63,126 nucleotides of DNA from Psilocybe azurescens (taxonomy: Eukaryota; Basidiomycota; Agaricomycetes; Agaricales; Agrocybaceae). How positions within the stretch are numbered: position 1 is the stretch's first letter; each line of letters starts with the position of its first letter. Location: assembly GCA_023853785.1 (NCBI GenBank), contig JAJIRX010000011.1, forward strand, positions 1 to 63,126. The letters are read 5' to 3'. Shown piece by piece: positions 35,412 through 46,497 of this stretch. The notes beneath the pieces are model-generated. The model was not told the DNA's origin. It saw nothing but the letters and a program-made list of their open reading frames with translations, and ran no database searches. The position numbers and the translations under genes were made by a program.

Positions 35412-35720
35412 TTCGCCGAGAAGCCATACTGAACTCCACTCCTCAGGTGATGATTCCGGCTGGATTGTTTGGATCCTCTGTTATAATTTCTTCAGGGAAA
35501 TTGCAAATCCTTCATGGGGTTCGTGTGCCTGTATATCTGGTTTGTGATTCTCAAGTTCTTCTATGATGTCTGCTGTAACATTCAGACTTGGCTCATATGT
35601 GGTGAACTTTTAGCGGTTTAACGTCTGTCTTTTCCGGTAATTGCTTTTAATGAATTATCAGTGAACTGAATGTCTGATGAACTCGTGACAGGCAAGACTT
35701 CCCTCAAGGGGGATGGTGTG

Positions 35721-36316
35721 TCACCCCCCGAAGCGCTCTATGCGCTGTTTAATGTCAATTGTGAGATTGGCCAGAAGATGTCCTGCTGCACCCCTTGTGC
35801 TCGAAAACTGGTTTTCTAAGATCACCCACTCCCTCGCCCTTTTTGGTATGCGTATGATGTCCTTTGAAATATCTGGTGAGTACTGGTGAATTGCACTAAA
35901 TGCTTCCAGTAATGGTTTTCCAAAGAGTAGGGCCCATGCTCCGGCCGCTTTTGAACACTTCAAAAGTTCCCTGTCGCCTCACACCTTTGACTGTCACCCA
36001 TCCTTCCCATGTGCCACTTGGCTGTATGGTTCGCCCATCTGCCAGGACGGAGCAAGTGTTTTGATGGAGCCAGTGCTGATAGACGTCCTTTCAGTCTAGT
36101 GTATATTTCTTCATCAAGCCCGTTAACCATGGCACCGTCGTCAAATGAACTTCTGAACCTCGCTATTTCTCCTTTTGTCCCTGACAGTTCTACTCCATGA
36201 ACAAATGGTACGCTTTGTCTCTCTACTTCTCTTTTGCTTCGGCTGCCCACGCTGTACACGTCCAAAATGGTAACATTTTCTCTGACAGAATACATGCTTG
36301 TATCTGGGATAACCAC
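35721..36316 (-). CDS. Retropepsin-like aspartic protease region of Pol
   Basis: Coding-strand marks: GEIARFRSSFDDGAMVNGL (active-site Asp in the DDGA form), EEIYTRLKGRLSALAPSK, then in other frames LADGRTIQPSGTWEGWVTV, RRQGTFEVFKS and AWALLFGKPLLEAFSAIHQY. The domain would process Gag-Pol. It is spread over three frames: one extra C near 36050 (GTCCTGG) and one near 35945 (GGCCGG) explain the shifts. Confidence 0.75.
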
Positions 36317-36439
36317 TCACGTCCTATTGGTAAAGCTCCCTCCCCACGCGTTGGGGTATACAGTCCGTTGGCAGGCCTAGATTTGTCCCCAAGCAGCGGC
36401 TCATTGTGCTTAGGGACCTCCTGTCTCTTCCCTCCAGTC

Positions 36440-37710
36440 ATGGGCCATCGCTGAAGCACCTTGCTTTACAACGATGGCCCACCTCCTTTCCCTGGTTTGC
36501 CAAAAGCTGCAGGTGAGCAAGCTCATTTGCGTCATATGTTTGCACCTCGTCTGACTCAATGCCAACAGCATGAACATTGATGGGTGGGGCTCCGGCTGCC
36601 TCCGCTTTTTTCTGATTGTTCCAGCGATTGACCGCCACTTCTGTTCAAAGGGGGAACAAGAGGTGCTGAGCAAGGTGTTGGGTAATGGGCATGGTGTCCA
36701 CACTTCCAACATTCGTTGGATGCGACTGGGAATGTACCTGGGGTGAGTGGATATGGCCGTGTTTCGCTTGGGCCCTTCCCATTTTGTCCATAGGCTTGTT
36801 GCCAGGCTGCTATTTGTTGTTTATATTGTTCAACGCCCTCTGTGTTGTTAGGTTGAAGTGGAAGGGCTTTGTTGAGGACGTCACCCAGCCTTTCATGAAG
36901 GGGTCGCTCAATAAAGTTTCCGGTTGATGAACGAGGTGCTATCTGGGGTTGTGGCATGTGGTACGTAGTTGCTGTGGTTGCTCCTCGTGTTTGGGGTGTG
37001 AGATTGATGTTTTGAAATGCAGTGCTGAGTGCTTTTGATGGGGTGTTTGGTATGGTAGGGGCGTATGGTGTGACGGGCTAGATCTCGTTCATCCTCTATC
37101 TTCTCCAGTAATTCCTCGAGAGATATTGCTCGTACTGCATCACAAAGCTCCTTCCATGTTGTAGCCTTCCAGCCGACGATCCTTGAGATGGCTTTCGGCA
37201 GGTTCTTCCGTGCTGCGGAAACAAGAAGGTTGTTGGTGTCGGGATATCGCCTGCCAACCTCTCCACTTTGTCTGCCCATACAACGTGTGTCAACTCTTCT
37301 TCTGCACCTATGCTAGCTGCAATCCTCTTTCCTAGATCGCTAGGCTTCAAAATGGTGGCATCCAAAAGTGCTTGTTTTTCTGCTGTTGTCTTCTCCGTGA
37401 TGGGTTTGACAGGCCAGCGGATTTCGAAAGCAGTCTTAGCATCGGCAAATGTTGCTTTGTTGGCTGAAGTGAGTGTTGCCCACCATGCTGCCGCTGGGGA
37501 TTTGGCTTTGAGTGAGAGTTCAAGGAGTTTCACTTTTTCTTGTACGGTGAGGCCTGTTTTCATGATTATCAGACGTTCTAGACGGTTCATGAAGTCTTGT
37601 GGGTCTCCATCTTCTGGCTTGCCTGTGAATGTGATAGAGTTGAGGTCTGTCATGTCGAAGTCGTCGTCAATGGGTGTTATTGGCAGGATTGAGGCTGGTG
37701 TTCCTGGTGG
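36440..37710 (-). CDS. Gag capsid / nucleocapsid region
   Basis: The capsid-like start reads MTDLNSITFTGKPEDGDPQ, DFMNRLERLIIMKTGLTVQE and AAAWWATLTSANKATF. The Pro-rich residues before it (TTPINETPPGTPASILP) may be the true N-terminus. Past the break it continues NNLLVSAARKNLPKAISRIV and KELCDAVRAISLEELLEKIE, then a Gln/Pro-rich part and a zinc knuckle CWKCGHHAHYPTPC (C-x2-C-x4-H-x4-C). One break is at 37241-37243, where GGG on the plus strand appears one base short; others follow near 36950 and 36650. Confidence 0.8.
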
Positions 37711-38355
37711 GGTTTCGTTAATTGGTGTTGTGGGCCACGTTGCGGGGGGTTGTCAGGGTAAAATGTGGTGATGGTGGTGAGGAGTCCGAGATTGACAAGG
37801 TGGATTCTGTGTCTGTTTCGGTGAGAGATCTGGTGCTGGGGGTGTTTGGGACAGTGGGGGGACGTAGCGGTCTTCTATGTCACGCTCTATGTCACCAATG
37901 GACTGGCGAGGGCAAGCCTGGTCCACGGGGTATTTGTGAGTTGAATGGTGATGATTGTTGTGGTGAGTGTTTTGGTGATATATCGGAATTTGCTGATCAG
38001 TGTAGTTCTGGTTTTCGTCAGGAAGGAGTCCATGGCGTCTGGTTTGTTTATCAGTTTGTCTGTGTTGTAATCGATGGATGGCAGTGTGTGGATAGGTCAG
38101 ATGTCACAATCGGAGGCCGGTTCGGTGACCGAGTTTGACAACAGGTGTCGAGATTTGGCTATTTCAGTGTAAGCAGGTTAGCCGAGGCTGGCTGTAGGTC
38201 TGATGATTTGAGTCTTGCAGTTGTCAGTGTCTGAGTAGGAGGCAGCTGCCACGAAATATCAGAATTTTGAAGTGTCTGCTGGCAGGTTTAGGCTGAGGGA
38301 GTGCTCAAAAGGAAGGCAGGTAAGGCTTGGTGGGAATTGCTCTGTTGTCACCAGA

Positions 38356-38578
38356 TGGAGTGGGCCAATCCGGCCTACCCTAGCAGCTCGTGTCTGGCAA
38401 GGCTCGGAATGCTCGTCGAGCGGTCACGCAGTGTAGCGTTGCGGGCAAAGTGTGTTGTTCTCTCACTACGAAAGCGCGCTAGCACACAAACCGTGCACAG
38501 CCGCTGATGCGATCTACAGTATCTAATCTAATCCGCCCTCGGGCAGCTCGGCCCAGATGGCCAGAACCCACTACTACA
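38356..38578 (-). repeat. 5' LTR
   Basis: 223 bp, same ends as the copy at 31671. The bases just inside it (minus strand TCTGGTGACAACAGAG) are where a primer binding site should lie. I could not match it to a particular tRNA. Confidence 0.93.
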
Positions 38579-38660
38579 ACGGTCTCTTTGAATAAGATAC
38601 GACGAATATTGTCATTTTTAGTACTATACAATGAGAGATGTCCTGTCGTGATTATTGCAG

Positions 38661-39917
38661 CTAATTTTCGATGTCGGTACTAAACGAAACATCCTTCCAT
38701 TGCTCTAAGCGTTCTAACGCATTCAACGATGCAGTCTTGGCCACGGTGTAGGAATCTGTTCCTAGCGAGAGTCCACGGGGAAGGGTTTTCCTGCAGCCTG
38801 CCCTTCACCTCTGACGAGGTCTAAAAGGACATTGACTCCTTTGAGAGGATCACCTGGCTGTTTACCATTGTAGGCTATAGTGGTGAAGATAATCAATATT
38901 TGGATTGGACATATCAAACATAAGTGTGTGTAGCTCACCCTGCAAGGCAGCCTCCGCCGATTCCCCGATCACTTTGTAATCCGCTATTCTAGCGACCTTC
39001 GGGGCACGCTGATCGGCCTGTAGGAATGAAGTGCGGAAGTACCCAAAATCAACACAGATACTTCTCAAACCAAGAGGCGATATTTCATCGTGAAGAGTCT
39101 CCGCTAATCCTGTCCGGGAGTCAGAGATGTTATAATACAATACGGTACTCAATGCAGAAAAGTATACCTCGAAGGGCCCACTTGGTGGCCACGTACAGAC
39201 CCGTGTATGGAGCCGATCTGGGAAATGATGTTAGCTCTTTAATTTATCTTCCTTTCACAGGCACTTACTTCCAGCCTCCAAGCGATCCTATGAACAAGAT
39301 GGTTCCAGTTCTTTTCTCCCTCATGCAAGGTAAGAATGCTCGGCTGACATTGAGCGCTCCAAACACGTTGGTACTGTGTAACGATGAGCCTGGATCTTTG
39401 CCACAGCATCACACAGTTAAACTCACTTGAACTGGTCGTACGTTTCTTTTGGTCTAAGTATGCATGTCAGGACAAAAGTGACAGGCATGATTTCGAAAGG
39501 GTCTGCCTTACGTATTTTCCTCGAGAGCGCCAACGAGGATGTATCCTGTGAGGTAGGATATTGGCACAGTCATAATTGCTTCCGCCTTACTGTGTTTCTT
39601 ACCGGCATTGTTGACGAGAACGTCGATTCTTCCGTGAATAGCGACGGCCTTTCTTACCACCTCTTCAAGGGTCTCGAGAGACGATGTAACATCTAGCTCG
39701 AGAATATCCGCTCCTTTGGCTCTGAGATCGTCGAGCTTAGCAAGTGATCGTGCTCGACCGGTTGCGATGACCTTTTCACCGCGTTTCAGTGCTTCAAGGG
39801 CAAGATCACGGCCAATTCCTGATCTGCGATATTTGAATTAGAAAACCAACAGCCTAGCAGCAGTTCAAGAAATTCATACGAAGTCCCAGTAATCAACCAT
39901 ACAAGCTGAGCTGCCAT
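38661..39917 (-). CDS. Short-chain dehydrogenase/reductase
   Basis: Classical SDR, an NAD(P)-dependent oxidoreductase of about 280 residues; substrate unknown. The start at 39917 gives MAAQLVWLITGTSSGIGRDL (TGxxxGIG cofactor loop, split by an intron in TGTS|SGIG). Then GEKVIATGRARSLAKLDDL, ADILELDVTS, RIDVLVNNAG, TNVFGALNVSRAFLPCMREK, GTILFIGSLGGW (catalytic Ser) and YTGLYVATKWALRG (YxxxK), SPLGLRSICVDFGYFRTSF, GKQPGDPLKGVNVLLDLVRG and a C-terminus YTVAKTASLNALERLEQW ending DIEN*. Five or so short introns. The plus-strand GGGG run at 38777-38780 must be one longer to join GKPFP to the last segment; otherwise the protein stops early at DSR*. Confidence 0.88.
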
Positions 39918-41069
39918 GTGGCTATATTGTGAAGTGTAGAATGATAAGCGGCGAGCTTGAGGACAAGGGTTTGGGGCTTCTCAATCCTTTCTTGCTGTTG
40001 CATTTATATCCTCGTTCTTGAGGCGTCCCCGGCGTTCTGCGGCCTGCCAAGACACATTTCATTATCAGGTTATCATATAAGTCATGGACATCGCACGCAT
40101 GAAAGAATATTACAAATCCTTTCTATAAAGGCAGAAACTCACGGGATCTTATCATTATTACTTGAGGGTTACGTTATCTTGAGAACTGTGCGTCGAGCCT
40201 ACTAAGTACCTAGAATGGATAAGGATAAGAAGGTATGTGGGGGTGGAGAGGTCGGCGGCGGAGGTGCCGGCTCATCTCCAGGGCGTAGAAAAACCGACGG
40301 GAGTGCTGAAGGGTGACCCCTTCTGCACTTCTAAAGGTTCTACTCTACCTGTCTAAGTTACAATATGTATTACTTGCTAAATAGACGATATTTCGGTGAT
40401 GGGTGGGTGGAATTTTAAGTGATGCTATTGCACCTGTATACGTGATGCCTTCTCCTCACGAGGAGTCGTACCCGCGAGCGAGGCCTTCCAAATGCTCCAT
40501 GGTCATTCAGCAGAATACTCTTTGAGTCCTTCCGATAACCGTTGACAAGTACATTCCCAAATCATGTACGCATTGATGTATGTTATCAACATCAATGTTC
40601 TTCTTTCGATAAAACAAGAAAGTAGAGAGATATTACTGTAATAACTAATTGCAGAATCCAAGACTCTAAGAGCTTCATATCAATACTGATCGAGTGATGA
40701 GGTCCAGAGAGTAGCCTGCCAAAAATATTTGGGATCTCTTGATCTTCCTGCAAGTATTTTACTGTGTTTCATTGACAACGTTTATACAGCAGTGTTGTAT
40801 TCTAAGGGGTTATTAACCCCCGATTTTTTCCTGAGGACTTAGGATTTAGATAAAGCCTCAATTAAGGCTTGTTATTAAGACCTTATTAAGACTCTGACGC
40901 AATGAAATAATTCGAACTCCGCCTGTCATCGGAATGATCGATTGATCAATTTATGTCCCCATTTTGCTCTCTGACCAACTGATCGATTTTGGACATTGGC
41001 TGCTTTCTTTTCAATCTGCGTTTTTACTTCTTGGTATAACCTACGGAAAAGCGGATAATAATTCACACT
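39918..41069. other. intergenic, SDR / HAD-like gene
   Basis: Divergent upstream region. No gene, tRNA or repeat recognised. It does not contain the missing 5' half of EMC1. Confidence 0.45.
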
Positions 41070-41195
41070 ATGTCGAAACCCTATTTCGGAGGACGACCGC
41101 ATATTACGGCTTTATTAATCGACATCTCGGGAACTCTTCACCTAGGGACGATCCCAACATTGAACGCGGTCAATTCTTTTCATAGTAACGTGTAA
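41070..41195 (+). pseudogene. HAD-like (HDHD2-type) phosphatase, N-terminal fragment
   Basis: A frame from ATG 41070 reads MSKPYFGGRPHITALL, then the HAD motif I LLIDISGTLHLG, then IPTLNAVNSF, and stops at 41195. This is the usual N-terminus of HDHD2-like haloacid dehalogenase phosphatases, in which DISGT carries the nucleophile Asp. The family needs about 20 more residues and then an NTSKES block. That block occurs, same strand, at 49453, more than 8 kb away. The gene therefore appears split. Function if intact: Mg-dependent phosphoester hydrolase of unknown substrate. Confidence 0.75.
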
Positions 41196-41228
41196 CTGTA
41201 ACTTATTTCGCCAACTCGCAACACACAG

Positions 41229-43645
41229 GTCGCCATAGACGGACCCACTTCCCACACAAACACGCACGCATGGCTGCTCGTGATGACGACGGCGGGCGCG
41301 GTCCAGCTCTGGTCCTCTCCTCCAGTTCAAACATCGCAGGCAGGTCCGGGATGCGCAGGTGCGTTGCTATTCTCCTTCTCCTTTTTTTTTAATATGGAGA
41401 ACTGACACACGCACACGCACAAGACAGGATTTCCCGTAACACGTCGTCCACTTCGTGAGGCGCTTCGTTGCAGGATCATCTCCTGCATTGCCTTCCAACG
41501 CCACATCCGCCAAGTGCAAGCTTCGCTCCAACGCCGCCAACCCTCCTTCTCTCCCACCGCCACCACCCTGACTCACGACGCCTTCGGCTTCCGCCAGCTC
41601 CTCATAACCGCAACGCTCTTCGGTAAGATCTACGCGCTCGACGCCTTTTCTGGCGCCGTCGTTTGGAGCAGAGTCCTCGGGATGGGATGGGTGGGGAGAG
41701 CGGATACGGGCGGACGGGTTGTGCCTGTGAAGCTGTTTGTTGTTAGGGGTTGGAGATTTGGATTTGGATTTGGATGAGGGAAGGCGGGGGAGGGAGGGAA
41801 GGGAAAGGGAGGCGGGTGCCGGAGGTGGTGCTTGTTGAACAGAGGAGGGATGATGATGTGCGTTTTTGCTTTGTTTTAGCTTTAATAATCCTTTTTCTGT
41901 TTTCCCTGACCGTCGACGTGATAGCCTTTGGTCGACACCGTCATGTTCCACATCAACGCGCTCATAGGCGAGGACGCTAGGCCTCCGCAGGCCCAATTAC
42001 CAATTCAAGCGGAATTGGAATTGGAATTGGAAGGCGAAAATGGAGAAGGGAACGGACGACGGGGGCGTGCTGGAAGGGACGGGCGTCGTCTCCGGCCCGC
42101 TTGTTGAGGCGTATCTGCTGAACGCGGAGGATCGTAAGATCGTGGTATTGTTGGATGAGCTTTTGCAGGTGGGTTCTTGTTCGTCCTTCCGTCCTTCGCC
42201 GCATAAAACTCAAAAAACAACATGCCCCACCCACAGGCATAACTATACCCCAACACCCCCGTCGCACAATCTGCATTCGCCGCTTCCTCCCTTGGCTCTC
42301 CTTCCCGCTGCGCACAGACGTGGACACGCGCCACCGCGTCGTCGGCCACAAGATTGCTCGGCCACCGAAGGCCCAGAGCCACCACCGCGCGGCCGCGCAC
42401 CCCGTCTGCGCCCTGTCGTTCCCGGAAAGCGAGGACGCGCAGGCGCCCGCGGGCAGGGGAAAGGGACAGGGCAAGATCAGGCGCGGCGAGCTTGGGCAAG
42501 GTGTTGGGTTCGCGGAGGACGCTATATACGTATTTCGACGAGCGCCTGTTTGTAGTGAGGATTGCTGCGGGGAAGAGCGCGAATGCGGGTGCAGTGGATG
42601 TGATGTGTAGGGTGTGTGTCGTGGATGGTGCGAAGGGCACTGTGGTTTATCATGCGGAGGTGAGAGCTGCTGCTGCTGCTTCTGTGGGCTTTAGACCAGG
42701 AACAGGAGCTGGAGCGGGAGCGGGAGCTGGCGGGCGCGATGTGAAGACGAGCCTGGTGGAGAACTGGCTCATGTATCATTACTATGATAGCGAAGTCGCG
42801 GGCGGGAGCGTGGGTGGTGCGAGGGGGTGTCGGATGGTCAGCGTTGAGTTCTACGAGGGCAACAAGCCGGATGATAAGATCGAGAGGTGCGTGCAATTCC
42901 CTCTTTTTCATTTCCTGCTTTTTCTCCCTTTGTTCATCGATTTGTCATTTTTAATGTGCAATGCAGCTCGAGCCTCTCGGTGTGCGCGAACGATACCCTC
43001 AACTACTCGGTTTGCGAACAGGCATATGTCTTCCCGTCGGCGATCACGGCCTTGACGACTACCACGACCAAGTTCGGCATCACCAGCAAAGACCTCATCG
43101 GTATGTTAGTTATAACTCGAACGGGCTGGATTTATCTCTCGTTACTCTATCTTAATATTTTTTGTGCAGTGGCGACGACGAACAGGAGGATCCAGTCGTT
43201 CGCGAGACGCATATTTGACCCACGCCGCCCGTCGCGCAAGACGACGGCTGAAGAGCAGGAGGAGTTCCTTATCCAGTATGATCCTCTAATCCTAACGATC
43301 CGAAGCAGGCATTGTCCCACAACTACGATGTAGGCCTTTCTTTCTCCTTCATCCCCATGTTTATTTATATCGATTGACTGTTAACGCCTTAACCTTGATA
43401 CAGGTCGCCAATGTCCAAAGAGCATCACGTCGCCTGCGCTCTTGGAGTCGACCTCGCTTGTGTTTGCATATGGGCTTGACATGTTCCTCACGCCCGTTGC
43501 TCTGTCCAACACGTTCGATATGCTCAGCGAGAACTTCAACAAGGTCCAGCTCGTATTAACCGTCACTCAGGGGCTGCTTGCTGCTATCCTGATCACCCGG
43601 CCGATGGTCAAGAGGAAGAGCTTGAAGGAGAAGTGGTATAATTAG
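41229..43645 (+). pseudogene. EMC1: EMC1 (ER membrane complex subunit 1), 5'-truncated
   Basis: EMC1 is the large lumenal subunit of the ER membrane protein insertase. Readable from a splice acceptor at 41228 (CAG|GTC): WLLVMTTAGAVQLW, HDAFGFRQLLITATLFGKIY, GAVVWSRVLGMGW, GGRVVPVKLFVV, VPEVVLVEQRRDDD, LVDTVMFHINALIGEDA, LYPNTPVAQSAF, FPLRTDVDTRHRVVGHKI, ASLGKVLGSRRTLYTYF, TSLVENWLMYHYYD, VCEQAYVFPSAITALTTTTT, GITSKDLI, RRIQSFARRIFDPRRPSR, LESTSLVFAYGLDMFLTPVA, FDMLSENFNKVQLVLTV and RKSLKEKWYN*. The first half of the protein (signal peptide and first propeller) is absent. Several frame switches inside GC-rich exons are not all introns. A Gly-Ala repeat sits near 42700-42740. Confidence 0.82.
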
Positions 43646-43786
43646 TTAGACTTGTTCGGATACATGAAAAATCAATCAGTGATAATCGGATCAACTTTTA
43701 AAACACTATCATTTTGTGAGGGATATTTTTCAGCTTTGTAAAAATTTCTAGATCTATGCTTTCTACGTTTTTTGTACTGGGCTGGG

Positions 43787-44631
43787 TTAGACGAATGTTT
43801 CTCGTCTTCTGGTGATCTGGACTCCGGAGGATTGAGCGAAGCTGAGAGCGCTGGGCTTTTGGGCCCGGGCTGTTACTGCTGCTATCTTATCGGATGAGAG
43901 GCAGCAGGAGCGGACGATCTCCATTACGAATTTCTCGAGCGTGAGGAAGGACGAAGGTTCGATCTCCTACGTGACACCGTAAGAAACAAGAATGGCATGA
44001 TTATATGAGGTTTCGCGTACCTTTGAAAGCTCGGAGATGATTTGCTTATAGTCAGGGGTACCTGCAGATATCGATTCGGTGTTTTCGTAGAAGGTGATGT
44101 TGATGACAACGCGCTGCTTCTCTTCTCTTTCATGTGGGTTTACACCAATTATGACAGGAAGGACGATGTCGTTGACGAAGACCTTCTTCGACGACAAGAA
44201 ATGGGGTTTTCCCTTAACGATCGTGGAGTCGACAGAAAAACTGCTGGCGAGGAGTATCATCTTCGGTACGCCCAGCACAACCCGGACTTCCGAAGCTGCC
44301 TCCCCGGCCAGATCGAACGCCCGCTCGCCCACAGCTTGAATCAGGTCGTCCGCATCTGTGAACCCTGTGTCTCCTTCCCCTGCGGCTCGGACGACCTGGC
44401 TTTGATGAGATTGCTGATCGCCTTTGTAAGGTGGCCGTAGTGTACCGAGTCAAGGACGTTGTCGGACTCCCCAGAGGTTTTTAGGTACGCCTCCTTCAAG
44501 TGGAGGTATACTGTGATATCCACGGGCTGCGCGCGCGCCTTGCCCCAGCAGTCGCGTCCGATGTTGGGTGATGCGCGGAGAGTGTCGACGAAGACAACGT
44601 CCGTTGTTGTAGGGAGATCGAGGTTAGGCAT
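43787..44631 (-). CDS. FolB-type dihydroneopterin aldolase (two FolB domains)
   Basis: Dihydroneopterin aldolase releases glycolaldehyde from 7,8-dihydroneopterin in folate synthesis. The start at 44631 gives MPNLDLPTTTDVVFVDTLRA, PVDITVYLHLKEAYLKTSGE and LDSVHYGHLTKAISNLIKA (first FolB unit), then DADDLIQAVGERAFDLA and SEVRVVLGVPKMILLA. Second unit: KVFVNDIVLPVIIGVNPHE, QRVVINITFYEN, DYKQIISELSK, SSFLTLEKFVMEIVRSCC and a C-terminus ending at 43787. The two units are joined by a frame switch near 44395, so an indel or a small intron is needed. It is convergent with EMC1, 140 bp away, normal spacing for neighbouring host genes. In many fungi FolB is part of a trifunctional folate protein; here it is separate. 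Confidence 0.8.
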
Positions 44632-45679
44632 GTGTGCCTCTTATTTTCCCTCTTGGATCTGGGCTCTTTGGGAGTGGATTTTGGGAGTGGTCGACGGTGG
44701 TGGAAGCAGGGGAACAGCCATTATGATTGCCTGTGGAGGAGTGCCCGTTTTTGAAGTTTGTCGGGAATCCGGCGACTCGGAACATAGTTTATTTGCGGTT
44801 GTTAGTTCGATAGAGCATTGCTAGGACATTATCGCAATTTGCCGAGACTCAAATCATTTGCATGCCTTCCAACTTGTTACTTCATTCTGTACACCGAAGA
44901 AACAGTCGAGAAGATCTTATGTATATTCTAATTTCATGATGAAAAACACTGCTGAGCATGAATGTCTTTGTTTTGTACTCTTTCTTGCTAAGTGAAACCT
45001 GACTCGGCGAAGCAAGTTGACTCACCTGAAATAGAAATTTACAGATTCAGCAAGTCAACTGTGTCTTGATTCCTTCTACACCTTCTATGTTGAAAAGACC
45101 AAAGCAAACAGATAAAAACTGTGAGATTGGGAGGTAAATGTGTAGCATACAATAATGTAAATACTTTACTTATATACTGTAAATACATTTTATACTAGCT
45201 AAATTTACTCTGTAACGGAGAATTCAGTTTATATAAAAATTTTACATACTTGTGGCAGTGCATTCAGTGCACGGGATCACAGGAATTGAGCTGTTTGATT
45301 CCCAGATTCCAACATTCTAGAGTCATCAAATTGCACAAAATGGGAGGGCTTTTGTGTCCCCCACATATTCCCGGCCAGAGTCTGCCATGGAATCCGCTAT
45401 TCCACCAGGAATGAGGGCAAAAATATAGCACAAGGCCCTGCTATATTGTTTAGTATCAATTCCAGTGGAATGGCAGATTCTGCAGTGGAATTGAATGGAA
45501 TCCATTTACAAAATGAAATACCCCAGAACGGAACCAAAAATGGACTGGCATACATATGGTGCTCATTTTGATCAATCAGTAAATGTTTGATGGGATGCTG
45601 ATCAGCTGAACATATTTTTAGACCCTTAAACAGTCCAAAAATCCATCAAACTGAAGGCTGAGGAGAAAACACATCAAAT
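44632..45679. other. FolB promoter and left part of transposon cluster
   Basis: From about 44900 the base composition becomes AT-rich and unlike the FolB side. At 45246-45268 occur GGCAGTGCATTCAGTGCACGG, with CAGTG motifs like those at ends of CACTA-type transposons. No gene recognised. Confidence 0.4.
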
Positions 45680-46497
45680 ATGCATGATTATGGCATCTTG
45701 GCAACTGCCAGCATCATGGTTTCAATCCCATATCACTCCTTTGTTGGTTTGTTTCTTGCTTCCCTTTCCCCCCATCCACTCTCCTCTCCCCTCCTTCCCC
45801 ACCACCCAAATGTGCATTTTCTCCCTCTCTGCTCCCTCCTCTCTATGAAACACCCACCACCACCCAGCAAACGTGAATTGCACCTCAAATTGGGCACCAC
45901 TGCCACTGCTGCTCCCCTCTTTCCCCTCCCAAGCCACGTGTTTCCCATAAGCAGAACCAGTCGAATGTCAACAAGTTGGCCTCCAAACAGATGAAAACCG
46001 CAGCAGGGGAAAAAGGACCAGAGGGCGATGAGGGTGAGGACAATGACAACACCGTGGATTGCACAGAGGACAACCAGGGGATGACAACACCGCCCATGAC
46101 CATGAAGAGGCAATTGCAATCATGAAAGGGAGTAGGAAGGGCATAAAAGGGGCAGCAACAAGAGGAAAGGGAACAGGGAAGGGTGCCAGAGGCAAGGCAC
46201 CCCCAAAAATGTGTGTGCACTCACTTTTTGTGAGCATTTCCAGTGCTAACCAACCCATACCACCCCTCACAGGCATAAAACTTCAATGCAGTGACATCAG
46301 GAGGACACCACAGAGGCTGCAAAGAGCCCCCACCCACCTCAAACCATGTGCATAACCCCCTCCCCCTTTTTTTCATTCAAAAATATAGATATATTAATTT
46401 TTTGTTCATTTTTTAGCATTGTGCAGAAGCTCGATGGGGCTGCCACCTCAGTAGCCCCTCCTGGGCACCCTCCCTGTTCTTCCTCCCCCCTCCCACT

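Larger units (their letters stand above)
31671..38578 (-). mobile_element. Full-length Ty3-type LTR retrotransposon
   Basis: Flanked by two 223-bp direct repeats, 31671-31893 and 38356-38578, that I cannot tell apart by eye. In element orientation they begin TG and end CA. A purine tract GAGGGGGCACA (plus-strand complement about 31894-31905) precedes the 3' LTR. Flanking ACGG on both sides fits a 4-5 bp target duplication (ACGG or ACGGT). Gag and Pol are on the minus strand, with integrase after RT/RNase H as in Ty3 elements. Insertion is recent judging by the LTRs. Coding is open over integrase and RT but interrupted by one-base shifts upstream. Confidence 0.95.

Noticed and set aside
42005..42640. 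long frames on both strands in the EMC1 region
   Set aside because: GC-rich DNA lowers stop frequency. Only the plus-strand segments matching EMC1 motifs are kept.
45680..46355. several overlapping frames in the transposon cluster
   Set aside because: Low-complexity Ser/Pro or Gly/Arg translations on both strands of a CT-biased sequence; no domain.
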